Positions 25,631 through 35,349 of a DNA stretch of 64,000 nt are shown one piece after another. The notes beneath the pieces were generated by a model. That model saw nothing but the letters and a program-made list of their open reading frames with translations, was not told where the DNA came from and ran no database searches. Each line of letters begins with the position of its first letter. Position 1 is the first letter of the stretch. Location of the stretch: NCBI GenBank assembly GCA_039925965.1, contig JBDSXW010000088.1:7158-71157 (forward strand), given 5' to 3'. A program made the translations under genes and the position numbers. Source of the DNA: JAZKFT01 sp039925965 (GTDB lineage Bacteria; Bacteroidota; Bacteroidia; Chitinophagales; Chitinophagaceae).

Positions 25631-25880
25631 TTTCTCCGAAACAGCAATCGACCAACTCAAGTTTTGGATTGCTGAAGACAAAAAAATTGCACTCAGAATT
25701 CTTAAACTCATAGAAGAAACCAGCAGGGATTTCTTCGGGGGTATTGGAAAACCAGAACCGCTAAAAGGTGATTTTAAAGGCTATTGGAGCAGAAGAATTA
25801 CCGACGAGCATCGATTGATTTACAAAATTGAAGAAGGGCAGCTGATCATACATTCATGCCGCTTCCATTATTCTAAATAA
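25623..25880 (+). CDS. yoeB: toxin of the YoeB/Txe family (ribosome-dependent mRNA interferase)
   Basis: The 85-residue protein matches YoeB along its length, with IDQLKFWIAEDKKIALRILK (20 residues), the LKGDFKGYWSRRITDEHRLI core (20 residues; Glu and Arg of the active site) and the C-terminal HSCRFHYSK, where the final His-Tyr belongs to the catalytic end. YoeB cuts mRNA in the ribosomal A site. All expected residues are present, so it is probably active. It overlaps yefM by eight bases. Confidence 0.92.
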   Translation: MISFSETAIDQLKFWIAEDKKIALRILKLIEETSRDFFGGIGKPEPLKGDFKGYWSRRITDEHRLIYKIEEGQLIIHSCRFHYSK

Positions 25881-25929
25881 TCTTTCAAAGAGCTTTTATA
25901 ATTGCCTTTATGCCAAAAGCATGGTGTTG

Positions 25930-27609
25930 CTATAAGTAGGGCGCTGTAAAACCGAGCTTGATCAATCCCGCCTTTACTTCCGGGCAACTGGTAAATAAAT
26001 TCCAGGCAAGCCCGCTCCGGTAGTTCTCAATCATCACAATAATTGGCCCCTGGTCAATGGCTAAAGTAGAACTGGCGAACCAGCCATCATTGATATCGAA
26101 GGCATCGACAAAGCCATATTCCTTCCAAATTCTATCGCCCAGAACGTAATAAAAAAACTTAAGTGCCTGCATCGATTCTATCGGAGTATATGGAAAAGAA
26201 GACAGGGCAGCGGTAGGTGCAATTGTACCGACATCGTTGGTTGGTGAACTTGCGGTATAGCCACCCTGGATATCGCTGGCCGTAAGGCCCCAGCATAAAT
26301 TACTATAGCCATAAAAGGCTTTGGGATTGGCCTTGCAGTAGTTATAATTAATGAGGGTATGGTTCTTTGTTTGGGTACCATAATTGGCAGATCCATCAGA
26401 AAGGCCATTGGGGTTGATGCCCATAAATGAATAATGTTCAAAGAACAGGGGGCCACCCAGGTTGGGGCCCAACGGAAGCTGGTAGCCGTAATAGGTATTG
26501 CCGTTTGCAAAACCACCAGCCCCGGCCCAGCCATTGTCATACACGGTTTTGGGAATGGTATAGCTGGTCGAAGCCGCAGCCATCACGTAAGTTATCAATG
26601 CCTCGTTCCATCCTCTTACCTGTACATTCATATCCCAGTTATAATTGGGGCTCCAGTGCCAGAACAGGGTGTTTTGGCTACCCTGCCGGAACCAGTTCCA
26701 TTCTACCCGGTTCCAGATCACATTAATATCATTCCTCAGGTTTGTCTCGGCCACATCTGCGCCATTAAAGAATTGCCGGGCTGTCAGCAGACCTTCCATC
26801 AGGTAAGAGGTTTCTACCAGGTCGGCGCCATCGTCTTTGGTACTGAAGGGCACTACTACCCCTGTATTCCCATTGAGCCAGTGCGGGTAGGCTCCATGAA
26901 ATGTTTGGGCGGTATTTTTTAAAAAAGCAACCATCGTTTGCATCCTCGTGAGCCCCTGTGCACGGGTAATAAAATTGCGGTTGATGGCTACCGGTATGGC
27001 CATAATTCCAAAGCCGCTGCCGCCTGAGGTAACCACATCTGCACTCGTGTTTCTTTCCCTTGCCAGCCCGCTTACCGGGTGGCCAAAATCCCAGAAGTAT
27101 TTAAAGGTCTGTTGCTGCACCAATGTAAGCAAAGCACTATCTGTTACCACCGGAAATTTATTGGAAGAATCGAGGCTGGTTAGAAACTGGATACTCAGCG
27201 AAGCATTTAAAGTGCCTTTCTTAGCCGAACGCAAAGCAGTACTGGCGGCCACTGTATAGGTTGCCAGATATTTCAACGGAGCCGCCGGGGTAAGTAGCAA
27301 GGTACTGTCACCGTTCTCATATGCATAATTGAGGCCAACCGATATGCCACTGTTTTCGATTACGGTTACTGCGCTGGCTACGGAAGTTCTGTCAACAACA
27401 TTATTGAATGATAGGCGGATGGCCGGAGTTACACGAACATTGTAATTGGTACCTGTTTGCGCAATATTATTGTCCAGTCTCGCAGTAGTAAAAACCAGCG
27501 GTGATGGGATTACATCTGGTATGGGATCAGCCGCCTTTTTTTTACAGGCTAACCCTGAAACAATCAGCAGCAGCAACAGGCATCGGCAGGCATCAGGATG
27601 TACTGGCAT
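25930..27609 (-). CDS. GH144-like endo-beta-1,2-glucanase lipoprotein with N-terminal Ig-like domain
   Basis: The 559-residue protein starts with a lipoprotein signal (LIVSGLAC, acylated Cys22, then KKK). A Big_5-like domain (35-145) follows, and a catalytic domain (150-559) closely resembling the neighbouring enzyme: TFKYFWDFGHPVSGLARERN (20 residues), DDGADLVETSYLMEGLL, FWHWSPNYNWDMN, ENYRSGLAWNLFT. It is likely surface or outer-membrane bound, while the other copy looks periplasmic or secreted. This suggests division of labour: surface cutting of long beta-1,2-glucan, then periplasmic cutting of imported chains. That split is inference. Confidence 0.87.
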   Translation of the reverse strand: MPVHPDACRCLLLLLIVSGLACKKKAADPIPDVIPSPLVFTTARLDNNIAQTGTNYNVRVTPAIRLSFNNVVDRTSVASAVTVIENSGISVGLNYAYENGDSTLLLTPAAPLKYLATYTVAASTALRSAKKGTLNASLSIQFLTSLDSSNKFPVVTDSALLTLVQQQTFKYFWDFGHPVSGLARERNTSADVVTSGGSGFGIMAIPVAINRNFITRAQGLTRMQTMVAFLKNTAQTFHGAYPHWLNGNTGVVVPFSTKDDGADLVETSYLMEGLLTARQFFNGADVAETNLRNDINVIWNRVEWNWFRQGSQNTLFWHWSPNYNWDMNVQVRGWNEALITYVMAAASTSYTIPKTVYDNGWAGAGGFANGNTYYGYQLPLGPNLGGPLFFEHYSFMGINPNGLSDGSANYGTQTKNHTLINYNYCKANPKAFYGYSNLCWGLTASDIQGGYTASSPTNDVGTIAPTAALSSFPYTPIESMQALKFFYYVLGDRIWKEYGFVDAFDINDGWFASSTLAIDQGPIIVMIENYRSGLAWNLFTSCPEVKAGLIKLGFTAPYL

Positions 27610-27619
27610 GAGTATAAAA

Positions 27620-29089
27620 TTATAATATCAAAGTAGAAATGGAATGTGGTAGGGCGGTGGCTTTTGCGGCCTGGCCGTTGATCCATAAAGCGTAGGGCGT
27701 GGCGGCCGAACTTTCATTCATAACAACTACAACGATTTGTCCATCGGGATTTTTAAAAGCCGTGGTGAGCAACTGGCTGCGGCTGGCACTGCTCACAATC
27801 CGCTTCGCTCCGGGATGTATAAATTTTGAAAAATGGCCGATGTAATAATACTCGTTGGTATAGATCAGTTCGCCGGTTTGTGTGTTGGCATGAATGGGTG
27901 AAAAGCAGAAATTACCAACATGGTTGGGGCCACCTTTTTCATCGAGTAAGATGTTCCAGTCGGTAAATCCTACAGAGCCGTTGTTGAAATCGTGGATCAT
28001 ATTGGCTCCATATTTTTCACCCAGTTTCCAGTCGTACACTTTGGCAAGGTCAAAGGCTTCTTTACAGCCTTCGGTGAACAACAGGTTCTTACCGGGAAAC
28101 GCGTCATTAACCAGCTTCAGGTTATCGTACATCGGCTCGCCCCCACTCCATGGTTCGTACCAATGAAAGCCTACGCCCCACAGGTATTTTGCTGCAGCAG
28201 CATCTTTAAAAAGTGTGCTGGCGCGCTGGTACAGCAGGTCGCGGTTATGATCCCAGCCGATGATTTTTTTATTGCCATAGCCCGCCTTTTGCATCGTGGG
28301 CCCAAGCCAGCCTTTCAGAAAATCACGTTCTTCTTCACCCGTATAAATGCAGGATTCCCAACGCTGTGTCGCCATTGGCTCATTTTGAATGGAGATGCCC
28401 CATATTGGAATGCCTTCGGCCTCGAAAGCCCTGATAAATTTGGTATAGTAGTTAGCCCAGGGCTGGTAAAATTCCTTTTTCAGTTTGCCGCCATGTAAGA
28501 TATCGCCATTGGTTTTCATAAATGCCGGCGGGCTCCAGGGGCTGGCAAACAAGGTCAGCTTGCCGCCTGCCGCTGCCATGGCCGCTTTGATAAACGGAAT
28601 CTTAAACTGCCTGTCGTGCTGTATATTAAATGTTTTCAACGCCGCATCACCTTCGGAAATATAAGTGTAGGTGTCGCTGCTAAAATCGCAACTGTGTATG
28701 TTGGTGCGGCCCAGCGTATAACCGATGCCTTTCTCCTTATCGAAATAGGCAGTCATGAATTCCTGTTGTTTATCCCTTGGCAGTTTAGCATAGGTTTCCG
28801 CAGATGCATCGGTAAGTGCTCCGCCAATACCAAGTATCGTTTGGAATGATTTGTCGGGGTCGGCAAACACTGTTACTTCGCTTTCTACCGGCTGCAGGTT
28901 TTCTGCAAATGATGCTTTGCCTGCGGATGAGATCCGGTTGGCAGTGCCTTCGGCGGTTGTATAAATAGTTATTTTTTTGCCTGCGGCAGAAAAAGTAGCT
29001 TTTGACTTTGCCCCGGGTTTAGATTGAGCTGTAATAAATGCCAGACAAAAAACCGCCAGCGAAAGCAAAAATGTTTTGTTGATCGTCAT
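27620..29089 (-). CDS. GH30 glycosidase (beta-glucanase/glucosylceramidase family), exported
   Basis: The 489-residue protein has a signal peptide (1-22), a GH30 (alpha/beta) barrel and the family's C-terminal beta domain. The acid/base is Glu237 in ISIQNEP and the nucleophile Glu340 in LLFTEGC. The segment GIGGALTDASAETYAKL is the family's N-terminal loop. Bacterial GH30 enzymes cut beta-1,6-glucan, beta-1,3-glucosides or glucosylceramides; the exact subfamily is not resolved. It lies 10 bases from the GH144 lipoprotein gene in the same operon. Confidence 0.88.
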   Translation of the reverse strand: MTINKTFLLSLAVFCLAFITAQSKPGAKSKATFSAAGKKITIYTTAEGTANRISSAGKASFAENLQPVESEVTVFADPDKSFQTILGIGGALTDASAETYAKLPRDKQQEFMTAYFDKEKGIGYTLGRTNIHSCDFSSDTYTYISEGDAALKTFNIQHDRQFKIPFIKAAMAAAGGKLTLFASPWSPPAFMKTNGDILHGGKLKKEFYQPWANYYTKFIRAFEAEGIPIWGISIQNEPMATQRWESCIYTGEEERDFLKGWLGPTMQKAGYGNKKIIGWDHNRDLLYQRASTLFKDAAAAKYLWGVGFHWYEPWSGGEPMYDNLKLVNDAFPGKNLLFTEGCKEAFDLAKVYDWKLGEKYGANMIHDFNNGSVGFTDWNILLDEKGGPNHVGNFCFSPIHANTQTGELIYTNEYYYIGHFSKFIHPGAKRIVSSASRSQLLTTAFKNPDGQIVVVVMNESSAATPYALWINGQAAKATALPHSISTLIL

Positions 29090-29107
29090 ATAATTTTTTT
29101 AAAGATA

Positions 29108-30562
29108 TTACCAGGTAAATGTTGCGGCCGCTCCGGCAGGTAATTGAGCGCTGGCCCACTTGCCCTGGTATTTAATATTGAATGATGTGCTGGTGTTGCT
29201 GTCGTTCATTACTACCAATACCTTTTTACCGGTCGGTGTAAGAAAGGCTGCATTTTTTATGGCCCCTGCTTCGGTGCTTCCAATCCGAACCGACCCTGCC
29301 GGTACAAATTTAGAAGCATGCGCAATGATATAGTAACCCACATTTCTCGATACTGATGAGCCACTAATCGTAAGCGCTCCCTTACATTCCGTACAGCCAC
29401 CCGGCGTATGCGGATTGTAGGCGGCATCGGCAGCCAGATTCCACTCCAGGGCATTTCGACTCCAGTTGCGCATCGACCCGATCACCACGTTGGTTACATG
29501 CCATCTCAGGTCGCCATCGAAAGAGCCGTTGGCGCCTGTCCATTGTTCTGTAAAATACAGGTTCTTATTGGGATAGGCATTGTGAACTATCGACAATGCA
29601 CTGATGTCGCCGTTGTACAAATGGAAGGCTGATCCATCTATAAATTGCCTGGCGCCGGCATCGTCCAACACGGTAACCGGAAATGTCGGGTTGTCGCAAT
29701 TATGATCCCATACAATAATTTTTGTATTAATGGCGGCCGCCTGGAATGCAGGCCCAAGGTTGCTTTTCACAAATTCGGCCTGGTTGGCGGCACTCATCAC
29801 CATGCTTGGATTATTGCCGCCGTGTTGCGGTTCGTTTTGCAGCGTCACGGCATCTATCGTAATTCCTTTTGCAGCCATGGCCTGGATGTATTTTACAAAA
29901 TACTTTGAATATACACTATAATACTGCGGCAAAAGACCGCCACCCATTGAGCTGCCATTATCCTTCATCCAGAGCGGTGCGCTCCATGGCGAACCCAATA
30001 TTTTTATTTGGGGATTGATGGCCAGTATCTGCTTTAGCACCGGTATTAGATCGGTGGTGTCCTTCGACAAACTGAATTGCGCCAGGCTAAGATCCGTTTG
30101 CCCTGCGGGCAGATCATCATAACTAAAAACAGTACTGCTGAGGTCGGATGCGCCGATACTGAGTCGCAGGTAACTGATGCCGATTCCGTTGGTGCCGGTA
30201 CCGAATAGCTCAGTAAGCAAGGCAGATTTGTTGGCGGCATCCAGCTGGTTAATCAGGCTGGCGCTACCGCCGGTGAGCGTGTAGCCAAAGCCATCTATTG
30301 ATTGGTACCTCGTTGCCGAATCTACATCCACAATCGTAGTACTGGTGGCAGTGGTGCCAAACGAAATGCCTGCCTGCTGTTGCATCAGTGCAGAGCGGTC
30401 GCCTTTGGTGAGCCACCAGTCGGCTGTTAGGGCCGGGGTTGTAGTGGTGCCCCCACCGCCATTGTTGCTTTGACTTTTAGAGCAACTTGACGACATAGTA
30501 ATGGTAGCTATGAACGCGTACCCAATAAAAGAAATGCTACGTAACATAAAAATTCGTTTCAT
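29108..30562 (-). CDS. GH30 glycosidase lipoprotein
   Basis: The 484-residue protein has a lipoprotein signal (TITMSSSC, Cys27), a Gly/Thr-rich linker (33-42) and a GH30 catalytic domain with acid/base Glu244 (TLQNEP) and nucleophile Glu339 (LYFTEQ). The C-terminal beta domain ends with WASAQLPAGAAATFTW. The start at 30562 is preferred over 30610 because it places the lipobox correctly. It is related to the next GH30 gene but clearly divergent, so they may act on different linkages or at different sites. Confidence 0.88.
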   Translation of the reverse strand: MKRIFMLRSISFIGYAFIATITMSSSCSKSQSNNGGGGTTTTPALTADWWLTKGDRSALMQQQAGISFGTTATSTTIVDVDSATRYQSIDGFGYTLTGGSASLINQLDAANKSALLTELFGTGTNGIGISYLRLSIGASDLSSTVFSYDDLPAGQTDLSLAQFSLSKDTTDLIPVLKQILAINPQIKILGSPWSAPLWMKDNGSSMGGGLLPQYYSVYSKYFVKYIQAMAAKGITIDAVTLQNEPQHGGNNPSMVMSAANQAEFVKSNLGPAFQAAAINTKIIVWDHNCDNPTFPVTVLDDAGARQFIDGSAFHLYNGDISALSIVHNAYPNKNLYFTEQWTGANGSFDGDLRWHVTNVVIGSMRNWSRNALEWNLAADAAYNPHTPGGCTECKGALTISGSSVSRNVGYYIIAHASKFVPAGSVRIGSTEAGAIKNAAFLTPTGKKVLVVMNDSNTSTSFNIKYQGKWASAQLPAGAAATFTW

Positions 30563-30575
30563 ATGACCCAGCACG

Positions 30576-33500
30576 TTATAGTGTTGGTTGTAAAAAAATA
30601 AGTGGTGCATTGTTCCTGGCGATTACCAACACCCTGCGGTTGCCTGATATGGTAAGCCATTTCATATCCCTGACTTCACCCGTAATACCTGGCATCACAG
30701 CTGGCCCGACTTTTTTATTGGCTATTGAAAAAATGGTTGGCTGTTGTGCATCGTAACGCCCTTCGTATGGGATAACGCCATAGAAATTTCCGCCACCAAT
30801 AAAATTATTGTTCAGAGACGATCCCGCCGGAGTAAAAGCCATCAGTGGCGCCAGTTGCAGGTCTTCGGGCAAAGCAGTGGTCGTAAAGTTTCCCTTGCCA
30901 TCGTTGATAAAGCAAGATGAGGAGAGGGTTTCCGCCTTCAGTTCCGTATAGTCTTTAAACAAATCGTAAAACATATACTGCACCGTTTTACCTGCCACTT
31001 CATCGTATTTCAGGTACGCTTTTTTTAAAACGGGCAGGGCTCTTTCCAGTTCATCTTTTGCCAGGAAAGTGTACTCCTTTCCATCTACCGTATAACACAT
31101 CACCTGCTCTACTGATCCGTTCTTGTCAAAGTCTTTCACATACAATTTTACAGGCCCGTTTTTGCCCGCATACAATTTGCAGTTATGGCCCCAGTTACCC
31201 GCCAGCAGATCCATATTACCATCTCCATTTACATCGGCGGGATACAGCGTTTGCCATAGTCCGGTGGAGGCAGCAATATCAGCGGCTTTAAATATGCCTT
31301 TGTGATTCATCAGTATTTTCACCGGCATCCATTCGCCGGTTATTACGAGGTCCATCCAGCCGTCGTTATCCAGATCGGTAAAGGCTGCGGCGGTAACCAT
31401 CCCGATGTTTGTAAGCGGAATGGTGTTTTGATCCGCATAAGTAAAATGCCCCTTGCCATCATTAATCATGAGATAAGAAGTTTGTAGCAGGCCATATTGT
31501 TTCGGGTTGGCAAGGTTACCAACAAACAGGTCCAGGTCTCCATCCTTATCTGCATCGCCCACTGCTACGCAGGATTTGTTGTCGTATTTGGGAACAAAGG
31601 CCGCGGCAGCTTTTGAAAATTTCCCATGACCATCGTTCAGGTACAGGCGATCGGCCATAGCAGCCGGGTTGGTGGCAGGTTCGTTGCCGCCACTTACAAC
31701 AAAAAGATCGGCATCTCCATCGCCATCGGCGTCAAAAAAAACGGCGTCTACATCTTCACAAATCGCATCTGCGCCAAACAAGGCGGTATCTGAAGGAGCG
31801 AAGGTTCCATTAGCCTTTTGAATCATTAACGTACCCGGCTGGTCTTTGGCACCGCAGGCAAAAAAGTCGTCCAGCCCATCATGGTTTACATCTGCTACGG
31901 CCAGTTTGGGACCTCTTGTACTTTCGGCATGCGGCAGCAGGTATTGCACATTAAAATCCAAAAAGTCGTTTTCTTTATGGTGCCAGGTGCATGCCACCTG
32001 ACTGCTGATATCTGTAAACGGCGCAGCGGGCTGCTGAAATCTTTTGGCATAATCAAAGGTATCTTTGGCGTCTGTAACCTTTGCTATCAGTGGCTTTCCC
32101 GGCGAAGGGTGTTTAATCGTTTGGGAATGGCTATCGGGCCACACTATCAAAACGCTGTCTGCCCCGGCACTGCTGCCCAACCCAAAATGCAGCCTGGTAT
32201 CGGATGAAGACTGGAAGCCCCGGGTAAGCATCAGCTGCTGGTATTGCATACTGCCGCCGGCAAATACATAAGCTTTTACGCCAATACCAAAACTGTTGCC
32301 CGCTGGCCCTTTAAATGAGATAGACAGGTTATTTTTTGAAGGCGAATTATTTTTTAATACGACGGCATCACCATTAATACTGTTGATCATGATGTCGAGG
32401 TTGCCATCGTTATCAAAGTCGGCGTAGGCTGCGCCATTGTAGTATCCTTTCAGCTCACCGGTGCCCCAGTCGCTACTTACATCTTTAAAGTCGTAGTTGC
32501 CATCGCCTTTAAACAGGAATGGGTGCGAACTTCCGTCGGGCATTGCGGCGATAGCTTCGTCGTCGTATTTATCTGTCTGGTTCATACCCTTCTTTACTTC
32601 GAGGTCCGAAACAAAACGAACATAATCCAGGTCTACCGGGCGTTTTACGATACCACTCGATATGAACAAATCTTTATTGCCGTCATTGTCGAAATCGGCC
32701 AAAAGCGGGCTCCAGCTCCAGTCTGTAGCCGACACACCACTCATCAGCGAGGTTTCGCTGAAGCCTACACCATTTCCATTATTTCGCTGCAGGCAGTTTT
32801 TACTGAGTTGGTTCTGGTAACCGTTCATCTCCAGCTTTACTTTATAGATATCGGGGTTCTCGTCGCTGCCATAAGTTTTCAGTGTCTTTTCATCCGGCGG
32901 CAGCATGTCTACGGTAACCACATCCAGCTGGCCGTCGTTGTTATAATCAGCCACATCATTTCCCATGCTAAAACGGCTGTAGTGGCCAAAGTGTTTGGCG
33001 CCTTCTTCTTTAAAACTTCCGTTCTTCTGGTTTACATAGTAGTAATCGTTTTCATGAAAGTCGTTCCCGATGTACAGATCGTCCCAGCCATCGTTATTAA
33101 TATCAGCAACGGCCAGGCCCAGACCATAGCCCAGGTTGCTCTGATAAATACCTGCAGACCTGGAAACGTCAGTAAAACGGCCGGTTTCTTTTACATCGTT
33201 CCTATAGAGCCGGTCACCTGCAAGTGAATCGTAGCCACGCCGTTTGCTGGTGTCGCCAATGTTTGCGTGGGGATTGTGTGATTGATTAAGGATATAGCAA
33301 TCCAGGTCGCCGTCATGATCATAGTCGAAAAAAGCAGCTTGCGTAGTAAAGCAGGAAGTATTTAGGCCATAGGCTGCACTCTGTTCGGTAAATCCGTCTT
33401 TTCCATTGTTGATATAAAGTTCATTGTGGCCTTGTAAACCGTAGCGGCCGCTTACGGTAGAAACATAAATATCCAAAAAACCGTCGCCATTTACATCGGC

Positions 33501-33863
33501 CATCGTAGTGCCGGTACACCAGTCCGAAAGGCCCTGCACGCCTGCCTTTTCGGTAATATCTTCAAACTGAAAATTTCCTTTGTTGAGGTATAATTTATTG
33601 TGTCCTTTACTATTGGCGGTAAAGTAAACATCGGTAAGTCCATCGTTATTAATATCCCCGGCCGACACGCCACCGCCATTGTAATAGTATAAGTAGTAGA
33701 GAATATTAAACAGTGGCTTTTTTTCAAGGTTATTGGCAAATGCAATGTGTGTATCAGACGGCGCGAGGGAGGTAAACATTGTTTCTTTTTTTCGGCAGCC
33801 GCTTAGACAAAGTGCAGTGGCTATTGCACCCAAAAACATTTTTTTAATAATAGGTATTGCCAT
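30576..33863 (-). CDS. CRTAC1-like lipoprotein with FG-GAP/VCBS repeats and ASPIC/UnbV domain
   Basis: The 1095-residue protein has a lipobox (LCLSGC). It is filled with calcium-binding FG-GAP/VCBS repeats of the DxNxDGxxD type (for example DINNDGLTDVYF, DYDHDGDLDCY, DADKDGDLDLF), forming at least one beta-propeller on each side of a central UnbV/ASPIC domain (about 540-620, with LHFGLGSSAGADSVLIVWPD, 20 residues). Such proteins often accompany SusC/SusD systems; their role is unproven and may be glycan binding or calcium-dependent adhesion. It lies between the heptaheme gene and the GH30 genes. Confidence 0.85.
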   Translation of the reverse strand: MAIPIIKKMFLGAIATALCLSGCRKKETMFTSLAPSDTHIAFANNLEKKPLFNILYYLYYYNGGGVSAGDINNDGLTDVYFTANSKGHNKLYLNKGNFQFEDITEKAGVQGLSDWCTGTTMADVNGDGFLDIYVSTVSGRYGLQGHNELYINNGKDGFTEQSAAYGLNTSCFTTQAAFFDYDHDGDLDCYILNQSHNPHANIGDTSKRRGYDSLAGDRLYRNDVKETGRFTDVSRSAGIYQSNLGYGLGLAVADINNDGWDDLYIGNDFHENDYYYVNQKNGSFKEEGAKHFGHYSRFSMGNDVADYNNDGQLDVVTVDMLPPDEKTLKTYGSDENPDIYKVKLEMNGYQNQLSKNCLQRNNGNGVGFSETSLMSGVSATDWSWSPLLADFDNDGNKDLFISSGIVKRPVDLDYVRFVSDLEVKKGMNQTDKYDDEAIAAMPDGSSHPFLFKGDGNYDFKDVSSDWGTGELKGYYNGAAYADFDNDGNLDIMINSINGDAVVLKNNSPSKNNLSISFKGPAGNSFGIGVKAYVFAGGSMQYQQLMLTRGFQSSSDTRLHFGLGSSAGADSVLIVWPDSHSQTIKHPSPGKPLIAKVTDAKDTFDYAKRFQQPAAPFTDISSQVACTWHHKENDFLDFNVQYLLPHAESTRGPKLAVADVNHDGLDDFFACGAKDQPGTLMIQKANGTFAPSDTALFGADAICEDVDAVFFDADGDGDADLFVVSGGNEPATNPAAMADRLYLNDGHGKFSKAAAAFVPKYDNKSCVAVGDADKDGDLDLFVGNLANPKQYGLLQTSYLMINDGKGHFTYADQNTIPLTNIGMVTAAAFTDLDNDGWMDLVITGEWMPVKILMNHKGIFKAADIAASTGLWQTLYPADVNGDGNMDLLAGNWGHNCKLYAGKNGPVKLYVKDFDKNGSVEQVMCYTVDGKEYTFLAKDELERALPVLKKAYLKYDEVAGKTVQYMFYDLFKDYTELKAETLSSSCFINDGKGNFTTTALPEDLQLAPLMAFTPAGSSLNNNFIGGGNFYGVIPYEGRYDAQQPTIFSIANKKVGPAVMPGITGEVRDMKWLTISGNRRVLVIARNNAPLIFLQPTL

Positions 33864-33988
33864 TGCGTACACTTTTCTTTTGCCTTTGTTGCCATTTGCG
33901 GGCATTCATCTTTTGGGTATTTCTACAACTCAGTTTTCTTCGTTGGCCGCTTCCTTAAATCCGTTTGAATGGAGGAAAAAGGAAGGTT

Positions 33989-35239
33989 TCAGAGACGCCT
34001 TTGTAAATTTTTCTGAAACGCCGCCATCATTTTTTTTGTGGCTTCAGGGTATGCTTTTATCAGGTGGGTGTGCATGAGTGCTGGTGTGGGGATGTTTTGC
34101 CCTTCCAGGTAAACAGAAATGGCTCTGGACGGCTGTTCAGGCATGTGGCAACCCGTGCAGTTGGTGTTAATGGCGGCACCCAGCGTGGCGGTCATTTTGC
34201 AGGTTACTGTGTTGTCATGCCCGCTGCTGTGGCAGGTAAGGCACCGTTGCGAAAACAAAGCGCTATTACCCTTCTCATTGCCATGGGCGCTATGGCAGCT
34301 GTTGCAGGTAAGGGTATTGCTCATCCTGAAGCATTTGCTGGCAGCCATTAAACCGTATTGGTTTCCGTGTACATCCATAGTATTTACATCGGGAACTGTG
34401 GAATCTACCACAAAGAAGTCGGAACGTTTGTCGCCTGCTTTAAACTGGAAAGAAGGTTTGATTTTTTGCAGCCTTCCGCCGTGGCAAAGGGCACACAAGT
34501 CGAGGCTTTGGGTGCGTGTAAATGCGCTAAGGGCCAGTATCTCGTGGGGATCTTTTGCTGCCGGATTTTGGGTGTGAAACTGCACGTGTTTTGCTGATGG
34601 CCCATGGCAACGTTCACAATCTACGCCCAGTATCACCTGGTTTCTGTCGAAGCTTTCCGGTTCTTCGGATTCGGGAGAAATTTTGCCCAGGTAAGTAGCG
34701 TGGCACTCCATACACCTCGAAGTTATCGGGCGGTTAAATGCCAGTTTGTTTGGGTAGCCAGGGCTATTGCACCAGGCATTGGCGCTGGTAAAATAGGTAA
34801 TGGGCATCTGGTATAATTTGTTTCCGTTCCAGGTGGCATACGACTGTCCATGTGTACCGGATCCGATCACCATATCAAAACGCTGGCGCTTCTTTTCCAC
34901 ATCATTTAAATAGCCCACCTGGTACAATCCGCCGGCCGATTTTTCCATCGCTACCGCGCCGCCCGATGGATAATGATATTGGTTTTTGCCTGGCTCAAAA
35001 CTGCCCGCAATATTTTTTTCGTTTGCCACGGCCGACGTTTGAAAATGAGCGGTGGATGCAAGACTGTCGCATATAGCTTTGTGGCAACTTACACAGGATG
35101 CGGAGCCTGCATATTCGCTGAAACCCTTGTCTGTGCTGGCATTCCTGGCATCGTCGTTACCGTTCATACAGCGGGTAAGTAATAAAATTAAGATACCTGT
35201 TATTACAATGATCAGGTATGAAAACCGATGTCTTTTCAT
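33989..35239 (-). CDS. heptaheme cytochrome c lipoprotein
   Basis: The 416-residue protein has an N-terminal lipoprotein signal (ILLLTRC, Cys24) and seven CxxCH heme sites: CVSCH (49-53), CMECH, CERCH, CALCH, CNSCH, CLTCH and CTGCH. The arrangement resembles multiheme proteins of the cytochrome c554 type. Distal His ligands are plausible in HGPSAKH and HSAHG. It should be a membrane-anchored electron carrier. Its presence inside a glycan locus is unusual: it could feed electrons to or from an oxidative step, or be unrelated to glucan use. A terminator separates it from the SusC-SusD-LamG genes upstream. Confidence 0.88.
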   Translation of the reverse strand: MKRHRFSYLIIVITGILILLLTRCMNGNDDARNASTDKGFSEYAGSASCVSCHKAICDSLASTAHFQTSAVANEKNIAGSFEPGKNQYHYPSGGAVAMEKSAGGLYQVGYLNDVEKKRQRFDMVIGSGTHGQSYATWNGNKLYQMPITYFTSANAWCNSPGYPNKLAFNRPITSRCMECHATYLGKISPESEEPESFDRNQVILGVDCERCHGPSAKHVQFHTQNPAAKDPHEILALSAFTRTQSLDLCALCHGGRLQKIKPSFQFKAGDKRSDFFVVDSTVPDVNTMDVHGNQYGLMAASKCFRMSNTLTCNSCHSAHGNEKGNSALFSQRCLTCHSSGHDNTVTCKMTATLGAAINTNCTGCHMPEQPSRAISVYLEGQNIPTPALMHTHLIKAYPEATKKMMAAFQKNLQRRL

Positions 35240-35284
35240 CCTATTTTGAGCTGCAGTAGCAGGTTACAAATTTGGAAACAGTCG

Positions 35285-35328
35285 TTGAAAAAAGGGGCTG
35301 ACTATTTTATTTTCGTCAGCCCCCTTTT
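35285..35328 (-). terminator. intrinsic terminator after the SusC-SusD-LamG genes
   Basis: GGGGCTGAC (35294-35302) pairs with GTCAGCCCC (35315-35323). On the minus strand the stem is followed by TTTTTTC. It ends the transcript of the gene finishing at 35350, so the downstream heptaheme and glycosidase genes probably have their own promoter or depend on read-through. Confidence 0.8.
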
Positions 35329-35349
35329 AGCAGGTGAATTATTTTTCAA

